DNA of 63,927 bases. Origin: Candidatus Kapaibacterium sp. (GTDB lineage: Bacteria > Bacteroidota > Ignavibacteria > Kapaibacteriales > UBA2268). The position numbers and the translations under genes were made by a program. Positions 18,331-27,338 of this stretch are shown here, in pieces (position 1 is the first letter of the stretch; each line of letters starts with the position of its first letter). The stretch spans positions 1 to 63,927 of the forward strand of contig JAONBD010000006.1 in the NCBI GenBank assembly GCA_028376765.1. Reading direction: 5' to 3'. Under the pieces are notes generated by a model, which ran no database searches, was not told the origin of the DNA, and saw nothing but the letters and a program-made list of their open reading frames with translations.

Positions 18331-19122
18331 ATGAAAAAAATAATAATTATATTAACTCTTGCTTTTAGTTTACAGTTTGCATTTTCGCAAGGAATGCCAC
18401 CATCTAGCAAACCAGATGTTGAATTAACTGAAGAAGAAGCAACACTAAGAATCTCAGCTTGGCAATCTAAAGTTGACGAATTAACTGAAAAATTGGAAGC
18501 AGCTACTTCAGAAAAAGCAAGTTTGCTAAAAGAACTTGAAATGGCTAAACAAAGTTTAAAAGATTGTAAAGATGCCTTAAATGCTCTATTAGGTGCTACT
18601 CAAGCAGATTATGACGCATTTAGAGAAAGACTTGGAAAATTAAAAGCTAAAGTTAGACAAAAAGAGACACTTTCTGATGATGTTCTTGCTGATCAAAGAT
18701 CAGAAATAGAAGCCCTTGAAGCAGAATGGAATACTCTTAAATCTAATAAAATTGCTTTACTTCCAGAATTTTTTAATGAAGTAAAATCATTAGGTCCAAG
18801 AATCAAAGCTTTGTACAAAGAAAAGAAAACTACAAATTATACAGTTAGACCATGGTCTGAAAGTAACGATTGTTTGTGGAACATTTCTGGAAGAACTGAA
18901 ATTTATGCAGATCCTAACATGTGGCCAAAAATTTGGCAAGCAAACTTAGATCAAATTAGAAACCCAGATGTTATTTTCCCTGGTCAAGTTCTTCAAATCC
19001 CTAACAAAGGTCCAAAGGATGCAGCTGAGCTTAAAGCTGAAAGAGCTTACTACAGAAAGAAAAAAGAAATGTCTCAAGATGGTGCCACTGGTAGCGCTGA
19101 AGCTGGTGATGGTAACAACTAA
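18331..19122 (+). CDS. Periplasmic coiled-coil protein with LysM domain
   Basis: A 263-residue protein: signal peptide about 1-20 (ending FAFSQ), coiled coil about 40-85 and 110-165, then a LysM domain at about 173-230 (NYTVRPWSESNDCLWNISGR ... IWQANLDQIRNPDVIFPGQVLQIP), and a Lys/Glu then Gly/Asn tail. LysM binds peptidoglycan glycan chains. Its KDCKDAL segment resembles KDCDSKK in the preceding lipoprotein, so the two could pair through their coiled coils and Cys residues. That pairing is inference. A strong terminator follows. Confidence 0.85.
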   Translation: MKKIIIILTLAFSLQFAFSQGMPPSSKPDVELTEEEATLRISAWQSKVDELTEKLEAATSEKASLLKELEMAKQSLKDCKDALNALLGATQADYDAFRERLGKLKAKVRQKETLSDDVLADQRSEIEALEAEWNTLKSNKIALLPEFFNEVKSLGPRIKALYKEKKTTNYTVRPWSESNDCLWNISGRTEIYADPNMWPKIWQANLDQIRNPDVIFPGQVLQIPNKGPKDAAELKAERAYYRKKKEMSQDGATGSAEAGDGNN

Positions 19123-19148
19123 TTTTATTAAAATAAATTAATCTTTAT

Positions 19149-19187
19149 AGCCTCCGGAAATTATGATTTTCGGAGGCTTCTTTTTTA
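19149..19187 (+). terminator. Rho-independent terminator after the LysM gene
   Basis: GCCTCCGGAAA and TTTTCGGAGGC form a strong stem around a short loop, followed by TTCTTTTTT. The phoH ATG begins only a couple of bases past the T-tract. Confidence 0.85.
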
Positions 19188-19188
19188 T

Positions 19189-20172
19189 ATGGAAATAATT
19201 AAAAAAACTATCTTCTTAGATAATATCGAGCTAGTTTCAATTTTTGATTCAAATGATCAATTTTTTGACCTTTTTGAAAAAAGATTTGATACTACAATTA
19301 TTATGCGTGGCAATAGCTTAATTGTAAAAGGAGTGAAATCTGAAATTGATACAATTGAAAAAATAATTTCTGAAGTTAGTTTCCTACTTAAGAAAAATGG
19401 TGAAATTAGTTCTGATGATTTAACACACATTTTTGAATTAGTTACCATCCAAGGTAATTCCCGAGAAGAAGTTAAAAATACCATTAAAAGTTCTAATTCT
19501 GATATTATCTACCATGGCTATAAAGATAAAATCAGATTAAAAAACCAAAAGCAACGAGATTATTATAAAAAGGTTGTAGAAAATGATTTGATTTTTTCTA
19601 TTGGTCCAGCGGGTACTGGTAAAACTTTTTTAGCAGTTGCAATGGCATTAGATGCTTTAAAACGAAATGAAGTAGGCAGAATAATCCTAACAAGACCAGC
19701 TGTTGAAGCTGGAGAATCACTTGGATTTCTACCAGGTGATCTTAATGAAAAACTTGACCCCTATTTGCGACCGTTGATGGATGCCCTGCAATTTATGCTT
19801 TCTGCTGATAAACTTAAATCTCTTAGGGAAAGAAATATTATTGAAATTAATCCTCTAGCGTATATGAGAGGAAGAACTCTGAATAATGCATTTATTATTT
19901 TAGATGAAGCCCAAAACACAACATCATCTCAAATGAAAATGTTTCTTACTAGACTTGGATTTGGATCTAAAGCAATTGTAACAGGAGACGTAACTCAAGT
20001 AGATTTACCAAACAAAGGTACGTCTGGGTTAATAAATATATCCCAAATCCTAAAAAATATAAAAGGAATTAGTTTTATACAATTTGGTAAAGAAGATGTT
20101 GTTAGACATAAGCTAGTAGCTGAAATTATAAATGCTTATGAAAAAGCAGAATCATCAGGACTAAAAAAGTAA
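19189..20172 (+). CDS. phoH: PhoH-like P-loop ATPase
   Basis: A 327-residue protein of the PhoH family. The N-terminal domain has the typical FEKRFDTTIIMRGNSLIVKG strand-turn; the ATPase core has Walker A GPAGTGKT (139-146), the TRPAVEAGESLGFLPGD segment, YMRGRTLNNAFIILDEAQN (Walker B) and the sensor TGDVTQVDLP. PhoH proteins are cytoplasmic ATPases linked to RNA metabolism; the exact role is unsettled. ATG start, directly abutting the preceding terminator, so there is no room for a separate promoter downstream of it. Confidence 0.92.
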   Translation: MEIIKKTIFLDNIELVSIFDSNDQFFDLFEKRFDTTIIMRGNSLIVKGVKSEIDTIEKIISEVSFLLKKNGEISSDDLTHIFELVTIQGNSREEVKNTIKSSNSDIIYHGYKDKIRLKNQKQRDYYKKVVENDLIFSIGPAGTGKTFLAVAMALDALKRNEVGRIILTRPAVEAGESLGFLPGDLNEKLDPYLRPLMDALQFMLSADKLKSLRERNIIEINPLAYMRGRTLNNAFIILDEAQNTTSSQMKMFLTRLGFGSKAIVTGDVTQVDLPNKGTSGLINISQILKNIKGISFIQFGKEDVVRHKLVAEIINAYEKAESSGLKK

Positions 20173-20523
20173 TTAATTTTCTTCTAAGTCAAGCCCATCA
20201 ATAGCTTCTTTTATCGAATCATCAAATTCAAATAAACTATTTATTTGGGTCATATCCATTAAGCTCTTGATATATTCATTTACTCTAGTTAGTATCACTG
20301 GAATCCCATGATCTTTCAATTGGCGATAAGCTAGTAGCAATGCTCCAAAACCAGCACTATCCATAGATTCTACGGCATGTAAATCTATGATAAAGGCATT
20401 TAATTCTGGCTGACAAAATATTAAAAACTCAGCTTTATAATTTGCTGAAATTGTTCCTTCTATTTTCTTATCATTAATTTGAAAAATCACTAGATTTTCT
20501 TTTCTTTCTATTATATAGTTCAA
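20173..20523 (-). CDS. STAS-domain anti-sigma factor antagonist-like protein
   Basis: A 116-residue single STAS domain. The segment IDLHAVESMDSAGFGALLLA carries the conserved phosphorylatable Ser of SpoIIAA/RsbV-type antagonists in D-S-x-G. Such proteins bind anti-sigma kinases when unphosphorylated, but no kinase or phosphatase partner lies nearby. The start is TTG at 20523, with AAGGA about 11 bases upstream; no ATG is present. It is divergent from the GT9 gene with a 26-base gap. Confidence 0.82.
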   Translation of the reverse strand: MNYIIERKENLVIFQINDKKIEGTISANYKAEFLIFCQPELNAFIIDLHAVESMDSAGFGALLLAYRQLKDHGIPVILTRVNEYIKSLMDMTQINSLFEFDDSIKEAIDGLDLEEN

Positions 20524-20549
20524 TTCTAATTTTCCTTATATTGGCATAA

Positions 20550-21584
20550 ATGCATAAAACATATAACGGCAAAATACAAAATTTATTAATTATACGATTA
20601 AGTTCTATCGGGGATATTATTCTAACAACTGAATTTGTTAGAATATTAAGAGATAAATACCCAAATGCAAGAATTGATTTTCTTACAAATATAAATTTTT
20701 CTGAACTCTTAAAATTCAATCCAAACATTTCAAATGTTATAGAATATGATAAAAATAAAAGTAGCAATGAAATAATCAGTGATAGAAATCACTACTTGAT
20801 AAATCATAAAATTGAGAAATATGATTATATATTTGATTTACATAATAACCGAAGAACAACCCAATGGTCTAAAGGTATTGCTAACAAAATATTTAAAATT
20901 GAGAAATGGAGAATAGAAAAGTTAAAGATGGTGTGGTTAAAAAATAGAAAAATCACCTTGCCTCAAATTCCTATAAACTATTTAAATTCTACCTCAGATT
21001 TAAATTTAATTTCTGACCAACAGGGTCTAGAGATATTTCTTGAAAATGAAAAAGAAATAATTTCTAATTCAACAAAAAACAATATAATTGGAATTGCACC
21101 AGGAGCTAATCATTTTACAAAAAGATACCCCTCTAAAAAGTTTGCTGAATTAGTAAAATTACTATTTATTGAATATCCTCAAATTCAAATATTAGTATTT
21201 GGTGATAAAAATGACCAAGAATCTGCAAAAAAGATTATTGAAGCAAATATCAATCAAAATATTGTTGATTATACAGGTAAAGCATCATTATTAGAAACTG
21301 CATCTAACATATCAAAATGCGACATTTTCATTACCAACGATACAGGTTTAATGCACTTAGCTTCAGCAAGAAAAATCCCTGTTTGTGCTATTTTTGGATC
21401 AACAGTTAAGAATTTAGGATTTACTCCCTATGGAGTAAAAAATGAAATAATTGAAACTGAATTATCATTATCATGTCGTCCCTGCTCTCACATTGGAAAA
21501 AATAAATGTCCCAAAGGTCATTTTAAATGTATGGAAACTATAACCCCAATTAATGTTCTTAATACATTAAGAAAATTAATTTAA
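20550..21584 (+). CDS. Glycosyltransferase family 9 (heptosyltransferase-like)
   Basis: A 344-residue protein with the GT9 start LLIIRLSSIGDIILTTEFVR and the C-terminal NDTGLMHLASARKIPVCAIFG donor-binding motif. GT9 enzymes add heptose to lipopolysaccharide core lipid A at the inner face of the inner membrane. The acceptor here is not known. A late CRPCSHIGKNKCPKGHFKCM segment holds four Cys, seen in a subset of GT9 proteins. ATG start. Confidence 0.9.
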   Translation: MHKTYNGKIQNLLIIRLSSIGDIILTTEFVRILRDKYPNARIDFLTNINFSELLKFNPNISNVIEYDKNKSSNEIISDRNHYLINHKIEKYDYIFDLHNNRRTTQWSKGIANKIFKIEKWRIEKLKMVWLKNRKITLPQIPINYLNSTSDLNLISDQQGLEIFLENEKEIISNSTKNNIIGIAPGANHFTKRYPSKKFAELVKLLFIEYPQIQILVFGDKNDQESAKKIIEANINQNIVDYTGKASLLETASNISKCDIFITNDTGLMHLASARKIPVCAIFGSTVKNLGFTPYGVKNEIIETELSLSCRPCSHIGKNKCPKGHFKCMETITPINVLNTLRKLI

Positions 21585-21656
21585 TTTGAATTGATGTAAC
21601 TAATTTAGAATTGGTATATTATTACTATATTATAAAATTTTATTAAGGAGTGATTT

Positions 21657-23818
21657 ATGAGATATTTTGTTTTAATTTTAGTAATGATTTCAACAACGAA
21701 ATCTGAAAGTATAAAAACTGGAATAGAAGAATCAATTGCAGAAGATAGGTATTGGTTCCTAAAAAATGATATTAATATTATTTCAGTACAAAATTCAAGT
21801 GATGGTAAAAATATAGTCCTGTTTAAAACAGATGGAAATGATATTATTTCTAGAAGTTTTGACGGAGGAAATGAAGAATCTACATTATTACTTGTAAAAA
21901 TATCAAATTCATCTTTTTTGTTAATCAACCAGACTCGAAATCCTGATAGGAATTTTGTAATTACAAAAATGGATTATGATTTTAATATATTAGCAACGTT
22001 TTATACTTATCAAACTGGATTTTCAGGTCAGGATCTAGGATTTGGACCCAGGTTTAGTAATATTGATTTTCGAAATGATGAAAAATTTGTTATTGCTGGT
22101 TGGATAACACATAATAGACATTTTGTAATGGAATTAGATACAAATTTGAATTTGGTAAATAAAATTAGTTATTTGGATCCACTAACTAGCGTAATGGATC
22201 ATGTATTTGTTGCAGATAGTGGAATAAGTACAATTTCGTCATTAAATGGCAACAAGGTAATAACAAAATTAGATAATGAGTTAAATATTTTAAAAAGTCA
22301 TAAGATTCCTGAGTTAAGTAATTATCGTTTCTATTTCAAAAATTATGAAATAGATGGTATGATTTATTTACTAAACAGAGTTGTAAACAAAAATGAATTT
22401 GTCATATCTCAAATAGATAGTGAGGGCAATTTTGTCAAATTACATAGATTCAATTCTACTAGTTCAATAACAACTTATAGCTTTAACTTAATTTCTGATG
22501 AATTAGTTATTACTGGTGTTACAAATGAGACAAATAAAAGAAACTTTATAATTACACTTGATGATAATTTAGAAATAGAAAAGCAATTAGTAGATAATAG
22601 ATTTAATCAGGGTTTGTTTACTCCACAAAACGACTGGGGTGGTTTCGCAGCTAAACATGGAGATACAATAACATTTTTTGAAGATTATCCATGTGATATG
22701 GTTGAAACAGACTTTGAGTTTACAAAATCCGAGATTACTACATTTTCAGAAATAGCTTCTTCTGTTAGTAAAATATCCGACATTCCAACTTCTAATGAAC
22801 CCTATTGGACTAATATTACTGATTTGAATTTTGAAATTGTTGACAATCCATGTGATAATAAGTCTGGACCTTGCCCTACATATTTTAATTATCCAAGTAC
22901 TTCTATTGATGAATTTGAATCTCACTTTGATGGTACTGAAACTCAAGATAATAAGCTTTTGCTTACTGATTCTACTCAACAACAGGCTGGAGCCATTAAT
23001 TATGTTAATCCTATTGACCTCACCGATAATTTTGAAACCGAATTTGAATTTACTATTAATGGTGGATATAATGCTTTTAACGATGGTTCATTAGACGGTG
23101 CCGATGGAATTGTACTTCTGTTCGGAGCAAATAAAGCTAGCGTTGATAAAAGCTCCAGAGATATGTTTGGTGGCAAATTAGCTTACAACGAAGTTAGAAA
23201 TGCACTTGCTATTGAAATTGATACATATATCCTAATGGGAACCACTTATCAATCTCTTCTAACAAGGAAGAATTACTCGCTTATCACGATAAAAACCCTC
23301 CTATTGCTATTACTTCAGATATTCCTTTGATATTAAATGATGGATCCGTAACATATATTTGTAAGGTTTCTTATCAAAATATGAGATTAGAAATTACTGT
23401 TAGCAATAGTGAACAGAAATTAGAACCACAAATTGTATTGAATAATTTTAGTTTTTCTGAATATATAGATTTACTAGATAAAAAGTTTGCATACATTTAT
23501 TTGATGAGTTCTACTGGTTCTAGCTATGCAAGACATGAAATTTCAAACTGGAAATTATGTTCTGATTCGGAAGAGGATTATATTGTTAATAGCTTAAAAT
23601 TAGATTACCAAGATGATTTAATATACCCAAATCCAGTAGAAGAAATTATGTTTTTTAACAAATCAGGCATAAAAACTATTGAAATAATTGATATTCAGGG
23701 TAGCATATTATTAAAAAAACAATTATTAAGCAACGAATTAGATGTTAGTTTTTTAACAAAAGGTATGTATTTTTGTAAAGTTAATAATGAAACATTTGTA
23801 AAATTTATAAAAAATTAA
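21657..23818 (+). pseudogene. Frameshifted secreted L-type-lectin-like protein with T9SS sorting domain
   Basis: Two overlapping frames read as one protein. The first (21657-23330) has a signal peptide (about 1-16), a long beta-rich region, and the start of an L-type lectin fold (DGADGIVLLFGA ... ALAIEIDTY). After DTY the lectin continues in the -1 frame (IYPNGNHLSISSNKEELLAY, from about 23222) through KVSYQNMRLEITVS, ending in a T9SS type A domain (IYPNPVEE ... LTKGMYFCKVNN). The break falls in the short (AT)n run at 23224-23230; one extra AT unit or one lost base explains it. It could be a pseudogene, a phase-variable site or an assembly error. queF follows one base after the stop. Confidence 0.75.
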
Positions 23819-23819
23819 A

Positions 23820-24173
23820 ATGACTAAATTGGAAACTTTTGAAAACCCTTATCCAAATAGAGATTATAAAATTTCTCATGTAAATCCAGAATTCACCTCT
23901 GTTTGTCCTAAAACTGGATTACCCGACTTTGCAACAATTACAATCAACTACATACCTAATAAGCTTTGTGTTGAATTAAAATCATTAAAATATTATTATT
24001 TAGATTTTAGAAATAAAGGTATCTTCTTTGAAGCTTCAACTAATGAAATACTTGATGACTTAGTAAAGCTAACAGACCCTAAATGGATGGAAATAGTTGC
24101 CGAATGGAATACTCGTGGAGGGATCCATTCTGTAATTAAAGCTGAACACAAATCGGAGAGCTGGAATGGTTAA
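23820..24173 (+). CDS. queF: NADPH-dependent 7-cyano-7-deazaguanine reductase
   Basis: A 117-residue type I (short) QueF that reduces preQ0 to preQ1 in queuosine synthesis. The catalytic Cys29 lies in EFTSVCPKTGLPDF; the family signature ELKSLKYYYLDFRNKGIFFE supplies NADPH-binding and substrate residues. It starts one base after the preceding gene's stop and its last bases overlap the queD start, so it is translated from a transcript that also covers queD. Confidence 0.95.
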   Translation: MTKLETFENPYPNRDYKISHVNPEFTSVCPKTGLPDFATITINYIPNKLCVELKSLKYYYLDFRNKGIFFEASTNEILDDLVKLTDPKWMEIVAEWNTRGGIHSVIKAEHKSESWNG

Positions 24174-24588
24174 ACTTGGTAAAGAATTTATTTGGCAAAT
24201 GGCTCATAGGTTACCTTACCACGACGCTGGTTGTCAAAATATACATGGCCATTCATATAAAATGATTTTAACGCTCGAAGGAGAATTAAATGACAAAGGT
24301 ATGTTGCTCGATTTTTATGATATTGCTACGATTGTTGAACCCTTTTTAATGGGGAAGCTAGATCATGCGATGGTATGCAATAGTTCTGATAAAAAAATGA
24401 TAGATTTTTTAAAAGAAAATGGAATGAAGTATTTTGTTTTTGATGAATATACTACTTGCGAGAACTTATGTGGTTTATTTATGAGAGAACTTAAACCAAA
24501 ATTTGCTGAACACAAAAACATAAAAGTTATAGGAATTAGAATATTTGAAACTGCAGATGCTTATGCAGAAGTAGTAGAGTCAATTTAA
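24166..24588 (+). CDS. queD: 6-carboxy-5,6,7,8-tetrahydropterin synthase / 6-pyruvoyl-tetrahydropterin synthase family
   Basis: A 140-residue protein. Zinc ligands His14, His27 and His29 (AHRL, HGHS) and catalytic Cys23 are present, plus the DHAMVCNSSD and Glu-containing (EN..CGLF) segments. In a queuosine context it converts dihydroneopterin triphosphate to CPH4, the first committed step. It overlaps queF by eight bases and has GGAGAG before the ATG. Its 3' end overlaps the convergent mreC by nine bases. Confidence 0.93.
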   Translation: MVKLGKEFIWQMAHRLPYHDAGCQNIHGHSYKMILTLEGELNDKGMLLDFYDIATIVEPFLMGKLDHAMVCNSSDKKMIDFLKENGMKYFVFDEYTTCENLCGLFMRELKPKFAEHKNIKVIGIRIFETADAYAEVVESI

Positions 24589-25425
24589 ATTCTTTATCTT
24601 ATTTTCAAGATTTTCTATTAATATGATTCGTTCAATATCAGGAATTTCTTTAAGAATAAAGACCTGAGAAAGTAGTTTAAAATCAACTGCTATATCTACC
24701 TTAATATCTAAAAACAGAGATGTTAGGTCATTGTTAACAGTCCTAACTATACCTACAGGGATACCTTCAGGATACTTGTTAGAATAGTTTGATGTTACCA
24801 GTAAGTCTCCAGGTTTAATATCATAAGAATCTGGAATATTCTTTAATGAAAAGTTTTCGGCACCAGCCCACTCTAGCATGCCATAAACTCCAGATCTTAT
24901 ATCTTTAACTGCAACTTTTACATTTCTATTAATAAGGGTTTCAACAATAGCAAAATCTCCAGAAAGTATATGAATTACTCCAACTAAACCTGCATCAGTT
25001 CTAACTGGCATTCCTTTTTTAATACTATCAAGTGAACCAATATTAATTGTAATATAATACCTATTATTATATTCGGATACACCAATAACCTCAGCTGGTG
25101 CAATATCCTTTTGAAAAGTTTCTTTAAATCCTATAATAGATCTTAATCTTTCATTTTCAAATTTTGCCTGTCTATTACTTATTAGCTCTTGGGATAATTG
25201 CAAATTCATCTCTCTTAATGCCTTATTTTCATTTTCGATTGAAGCATTATTTCCAGAACCGAATATAGTATATTTAGTTGATCCAAGGCTACCTATTAGG
25301 AAAGCCTTAAAACCAGATATTTTTGTAGTATTTGCGGTTGATATTAGAACTAGAGAAATTAGAACAAATCCAAGGAGTAAGAATTGATCCTTCCATTTTA
25401 TAATTATCTCAATAAACTGGTACAT
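24580..25425 (-). CDS. mreC: Rod shape-determining protein MreC
   Basis: A 281-residue protein: one N-terminal membrane segment (about 13-32), a coiled coil (ASIENENKALREMNLQLSQE), and the periplasmic beta-domain with EVIGVSEYNNRYYITINIGS and GMPVRTDAGLVGVI motifs. It organises the elongation machinery around MreB. It starts two bases after mreB. mreD is not found directly after it, as queD converges there. Confidence 0.93.
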   Translation of the reverse strand: MYQFIEIIIKWKDQFLLLGFVLISLVLISTANTTKISGFKAFLIGSLGSTKYTIFGSGNNASIENENKALREMNLQLSQELISNRQAKFENERLRSIIGFKETFQKDIAPAEVIGVSEYNNRYYITINIGSLDSIKKGMPVRTDAGLVGVIHILSGDFAIVETLINRNVKVAVKDIRSGVYGMLEWAGAENFSLKNIPDSYDIKPGDLLVTSNYSNKYPEGIPVGIVRTVNNDLTSLFLDIKVDIAVDFKLLSQVFILKEIPDIERIILIENLENKIKNLN

Positions 25426-25427
25426 AA

Positions 25428-26453
25428 TTAAAATCTAGAGCTTTTAATCACAACATTAGAATATTCAGAAAGGTTGTCTAGAACAATTCCAGTACCTTTT
25501 ACTACAGCTAAAAGTGGGTCTTCTGCAACATGAACAGGCAAACTTGTTTCAGACCTTAATCTTTCATCTAATCCTTTTAACAATGCTCCGCCACCTGTTA
25601 ACATAATTCCTCTATCAAAGATATCGGCTGCTAATTCTGGTGGAGTTCGTTCTAAAAGTCTTAATACTGCTTGGACGATTTCATTAATAGGTTTTGTTAG
25701 AGCTTTTCTTATATCTACTGAACTGACTTGAATCATCTTTGGGATTCCATGAACCAAATCTTGCCCTTTAACTTCAATTAATATTTCTTCTTCTAAAGGC
25801 ATTGCTGAACCTACTTGACATTTCAACATTTCAGCTGTTCTATCACCAATTCTTAAATTATTTGAAGATCTGAAAAATTGGACTATGCTTTCCGTCATCT
25901 CATCTCCAGCAGTCCTAATTGATTCATCGCTAACTATACCAGATAATGCTATTACTGCTATTTCTGTAGTGCCACCACCAATATCAACTATTAAATTACC
26001 CACTGGATCGTGAACATTTAAGCCAATTCCAATTGCACTTGCCATTGGTTCGGCAATTAAATGAACTTCTTTGGCACCAGCGTGTTCACAGCTATCTCTT
26101 ACTGCTCTTTTTTCAACTTCGGTTATTCCTGAAGGTACACAAACTACTACTCTTCTTGCGGGTTGCCATGACATAGAAACTTTTCTGATGAAAGCCCTAA
26201 GCATTCCCTCTGTAATTTCAAAATCTGCAATAGCTCCATCACGTAACGGTCTTATTATTTTTATTCCTCGATGAGTTTTGCCTGTCATAGCTTTTGCTTC
26301 ATGACCAATAGCAATTATATGTTTGGTAGTACTATCAAATGCAACGATTGAAGGTTCATCAAGAACAATTCCCTTGCCCTTCATCCAAATAAGTGTATTT
26401 GCTGTACCTAAGTCGATTGCAACATCGTTGGAAAAAAAATTAAATAGACCCAT
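25428..26453 (-). CDS. mreB: Rod shape-determining protein MreB
   Basis: A 341-residue bacterial actin. Phosphate-1 loop VAIDLGTANTLIW, phosphate-2 DIGGGTTEIAV, and the adenosine motif GIMLTGGGALLKGLD are clear. It forms membrane-bound filaments that guide cell-wall elongation, implying rod or curved cells. It sits 91 bases after fliO and has its own promoter-like TATATTTG upstream, so it may be transcribed apart from the flagellar genes. Confidence 0.97.
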   Translation of the reverse strand: MGLFNFFSNDVAIDLGTANTLIWMKGKGIVLDEPSIVAFDSTTKHIIAIGHEAKAMTGKTHRGIKIIRPLRDGAIADFEITEGMLRAFIRKVSMSWQPARRVVVCVPSGITEVEKRAVRDSCEHAGAKEVHLIAEPMASAIGIGLNVHDPVGNLIVDIGGGTTEIAVIALSGIVSDESIRTAGDEMTESIVQFFRSSNNLRIGDRTAEMLKCQVGSAMPLEEEILIEVKGQDLVHGIPKMIQVSSVDIRKALTKPINEIVQAVLRLLERTPPELAADIFDRGIMLTGGGALLKGLDERLRSETSLPVHVAEDPLLAVVKGTGIVLDNLSEYSNVVIKSSRF

Positions 26454-26486
26454 TAGTTTTTAGTTTGTTCAGATTGGTGTAAAATA

Positions 26487-26494
26487 CAAATATA
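26487..26494 (-). promoter_or_regulatory. Candidate -7 element for mreB
   Basis: TATATTTG on the minus strand matches the Bacteroidota -7 pattern TAnnTTTG, 34 bases before the mreB ATG. The -33 TTTG is not clear. Confidence 0.3.
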
Positions 26495-26544
26495 ATATTA
26501 GCAGATTAAATTAGCTAAAATTATTTATAATTCAATGAATTAAA

Positions 26545-26907
26545 TTATTTGTTTAATACTGCTTTCTTTAGGAAGGATTTGAATGAAATATCTTTGGGGT
26601 CTTTTATTACTATATTATCTAGATTTTTTTCTTCTAATTCTATTTTTTTATCAATATCTAACTCTTTTACAAGATTGATGCTATTTTCAGTAACTCCTAG
26701 AACAAGCTTCTGATTTTCAATTTCTACAATATACAAATGACTTTTAGGTGTGAGTGAACTACGGCTGATTATTTGAATTTCATTATTGCCGCCCATTTTT
26801 GGTGATATTTTCTTGGAATACTTTTTTAAAACAAAAAATATAACACCAATAGCTCCTACACCCATAATCATAGTAAAAAAAGCATTTGTCATTGGGCTAT
26901 CAAACAT
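26545..26907 (-). CDS. fliO: Flagellar biosynthetic protein FliO-like
   Basis: A 120-residue protein: a membrane segment at about 9-28, then the cytoplasmic FliO domain with the typical strand pair IQIISRSSLTPKSHLYIVEIENQKLVLGVTE. FliO helps assemble the FliPQR core of the flagellar export gate. Its ATG overlaps the fliN stop, and order after fliN is the usual one. fliP does not follow; mreB does. Confidence 0.85.
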   Translation of the reverse strand: MFDSPMTNAFFTMIMGVGAIGVIFFVLKKYSKKISPKMGGNNEIQIISRSSLTPKSHLYIVEIENQKLVLGVTENSINLVKELDIDKKIELEEKNLDNIVIKDPKDISFKSFLKKAVLNK

Positions 26908-27335
26908 TATTTAATCCCTCTTAATCTCTCGGTAGGATCAACTAATGTTGTGATTCGGATACCAAAGTGCTTGTCTATAACAACTACTTCGCCTTCGGCT
27001 ACCTTTTTACCATTTATTAACACATCAACTGGTTCAGAAACTAGTTTATCAAATTCTATTACTGATCCCCTGCCTAACCTTAAGATATTTCTAATTAACA
27101 TATTAGTTCTACCAAGTTCGATTGAAACAGGCAATTGTAGGTCGTAAAGTAATTCTAATTTTGGATCTAATGGCGAATAAATTGTATCCGACTCTTTATC
27201 AATATCAGAAAAATCAGCATCCGAAACTTCCTGTTCGGATTTACCGATATTTCCTGCTGCGGTTTGTTTTTCAGCTTCTGATTCTAAATCTCCTGATTGA
27301 ATCAGTGCATCTATTTCTTCTTGTGTCATTGTCAT
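26907..27335 (-). CDS. fliN: Flagellar motor switch protein FliN
   Basis: A 142-residue C-ring protein with the SpoA (FliMN_C) domain in its second half (LELLYDLQLPVSIELGRTNM ... LGRGSVIEFDKLVSEPVDVLINGK ... FGIRITTLVDPTERL). The N-terminus MTMTQEEIDALIQSG copies the EIDxLL peptide that FliM uses to bind CheY-P, as in FliY-type proteins. Linked to fliM with a three-base gap. Confidence 0.95.
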   Translation of the reverse strand: MTMTQEEIDALIQSGDLESEAEKQTAAGNIGKSEQEVSDADFSDIDKESDTIYSPLDPKLELLYDLQLPVSIELGRTNMLIRNILRLGRGSVIEFDKLVSEPVDVLINGKKVAEGEVVVIDKHFGIRITTLVDPTERLRGIK

Positions 27336-27338
27336 CCT

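Noticed and set aside
23780-23820. preQ1 riboswitch before queF
   Set aside because: queF starts one base after the preceding coding region, leaving no room for an aptamer.
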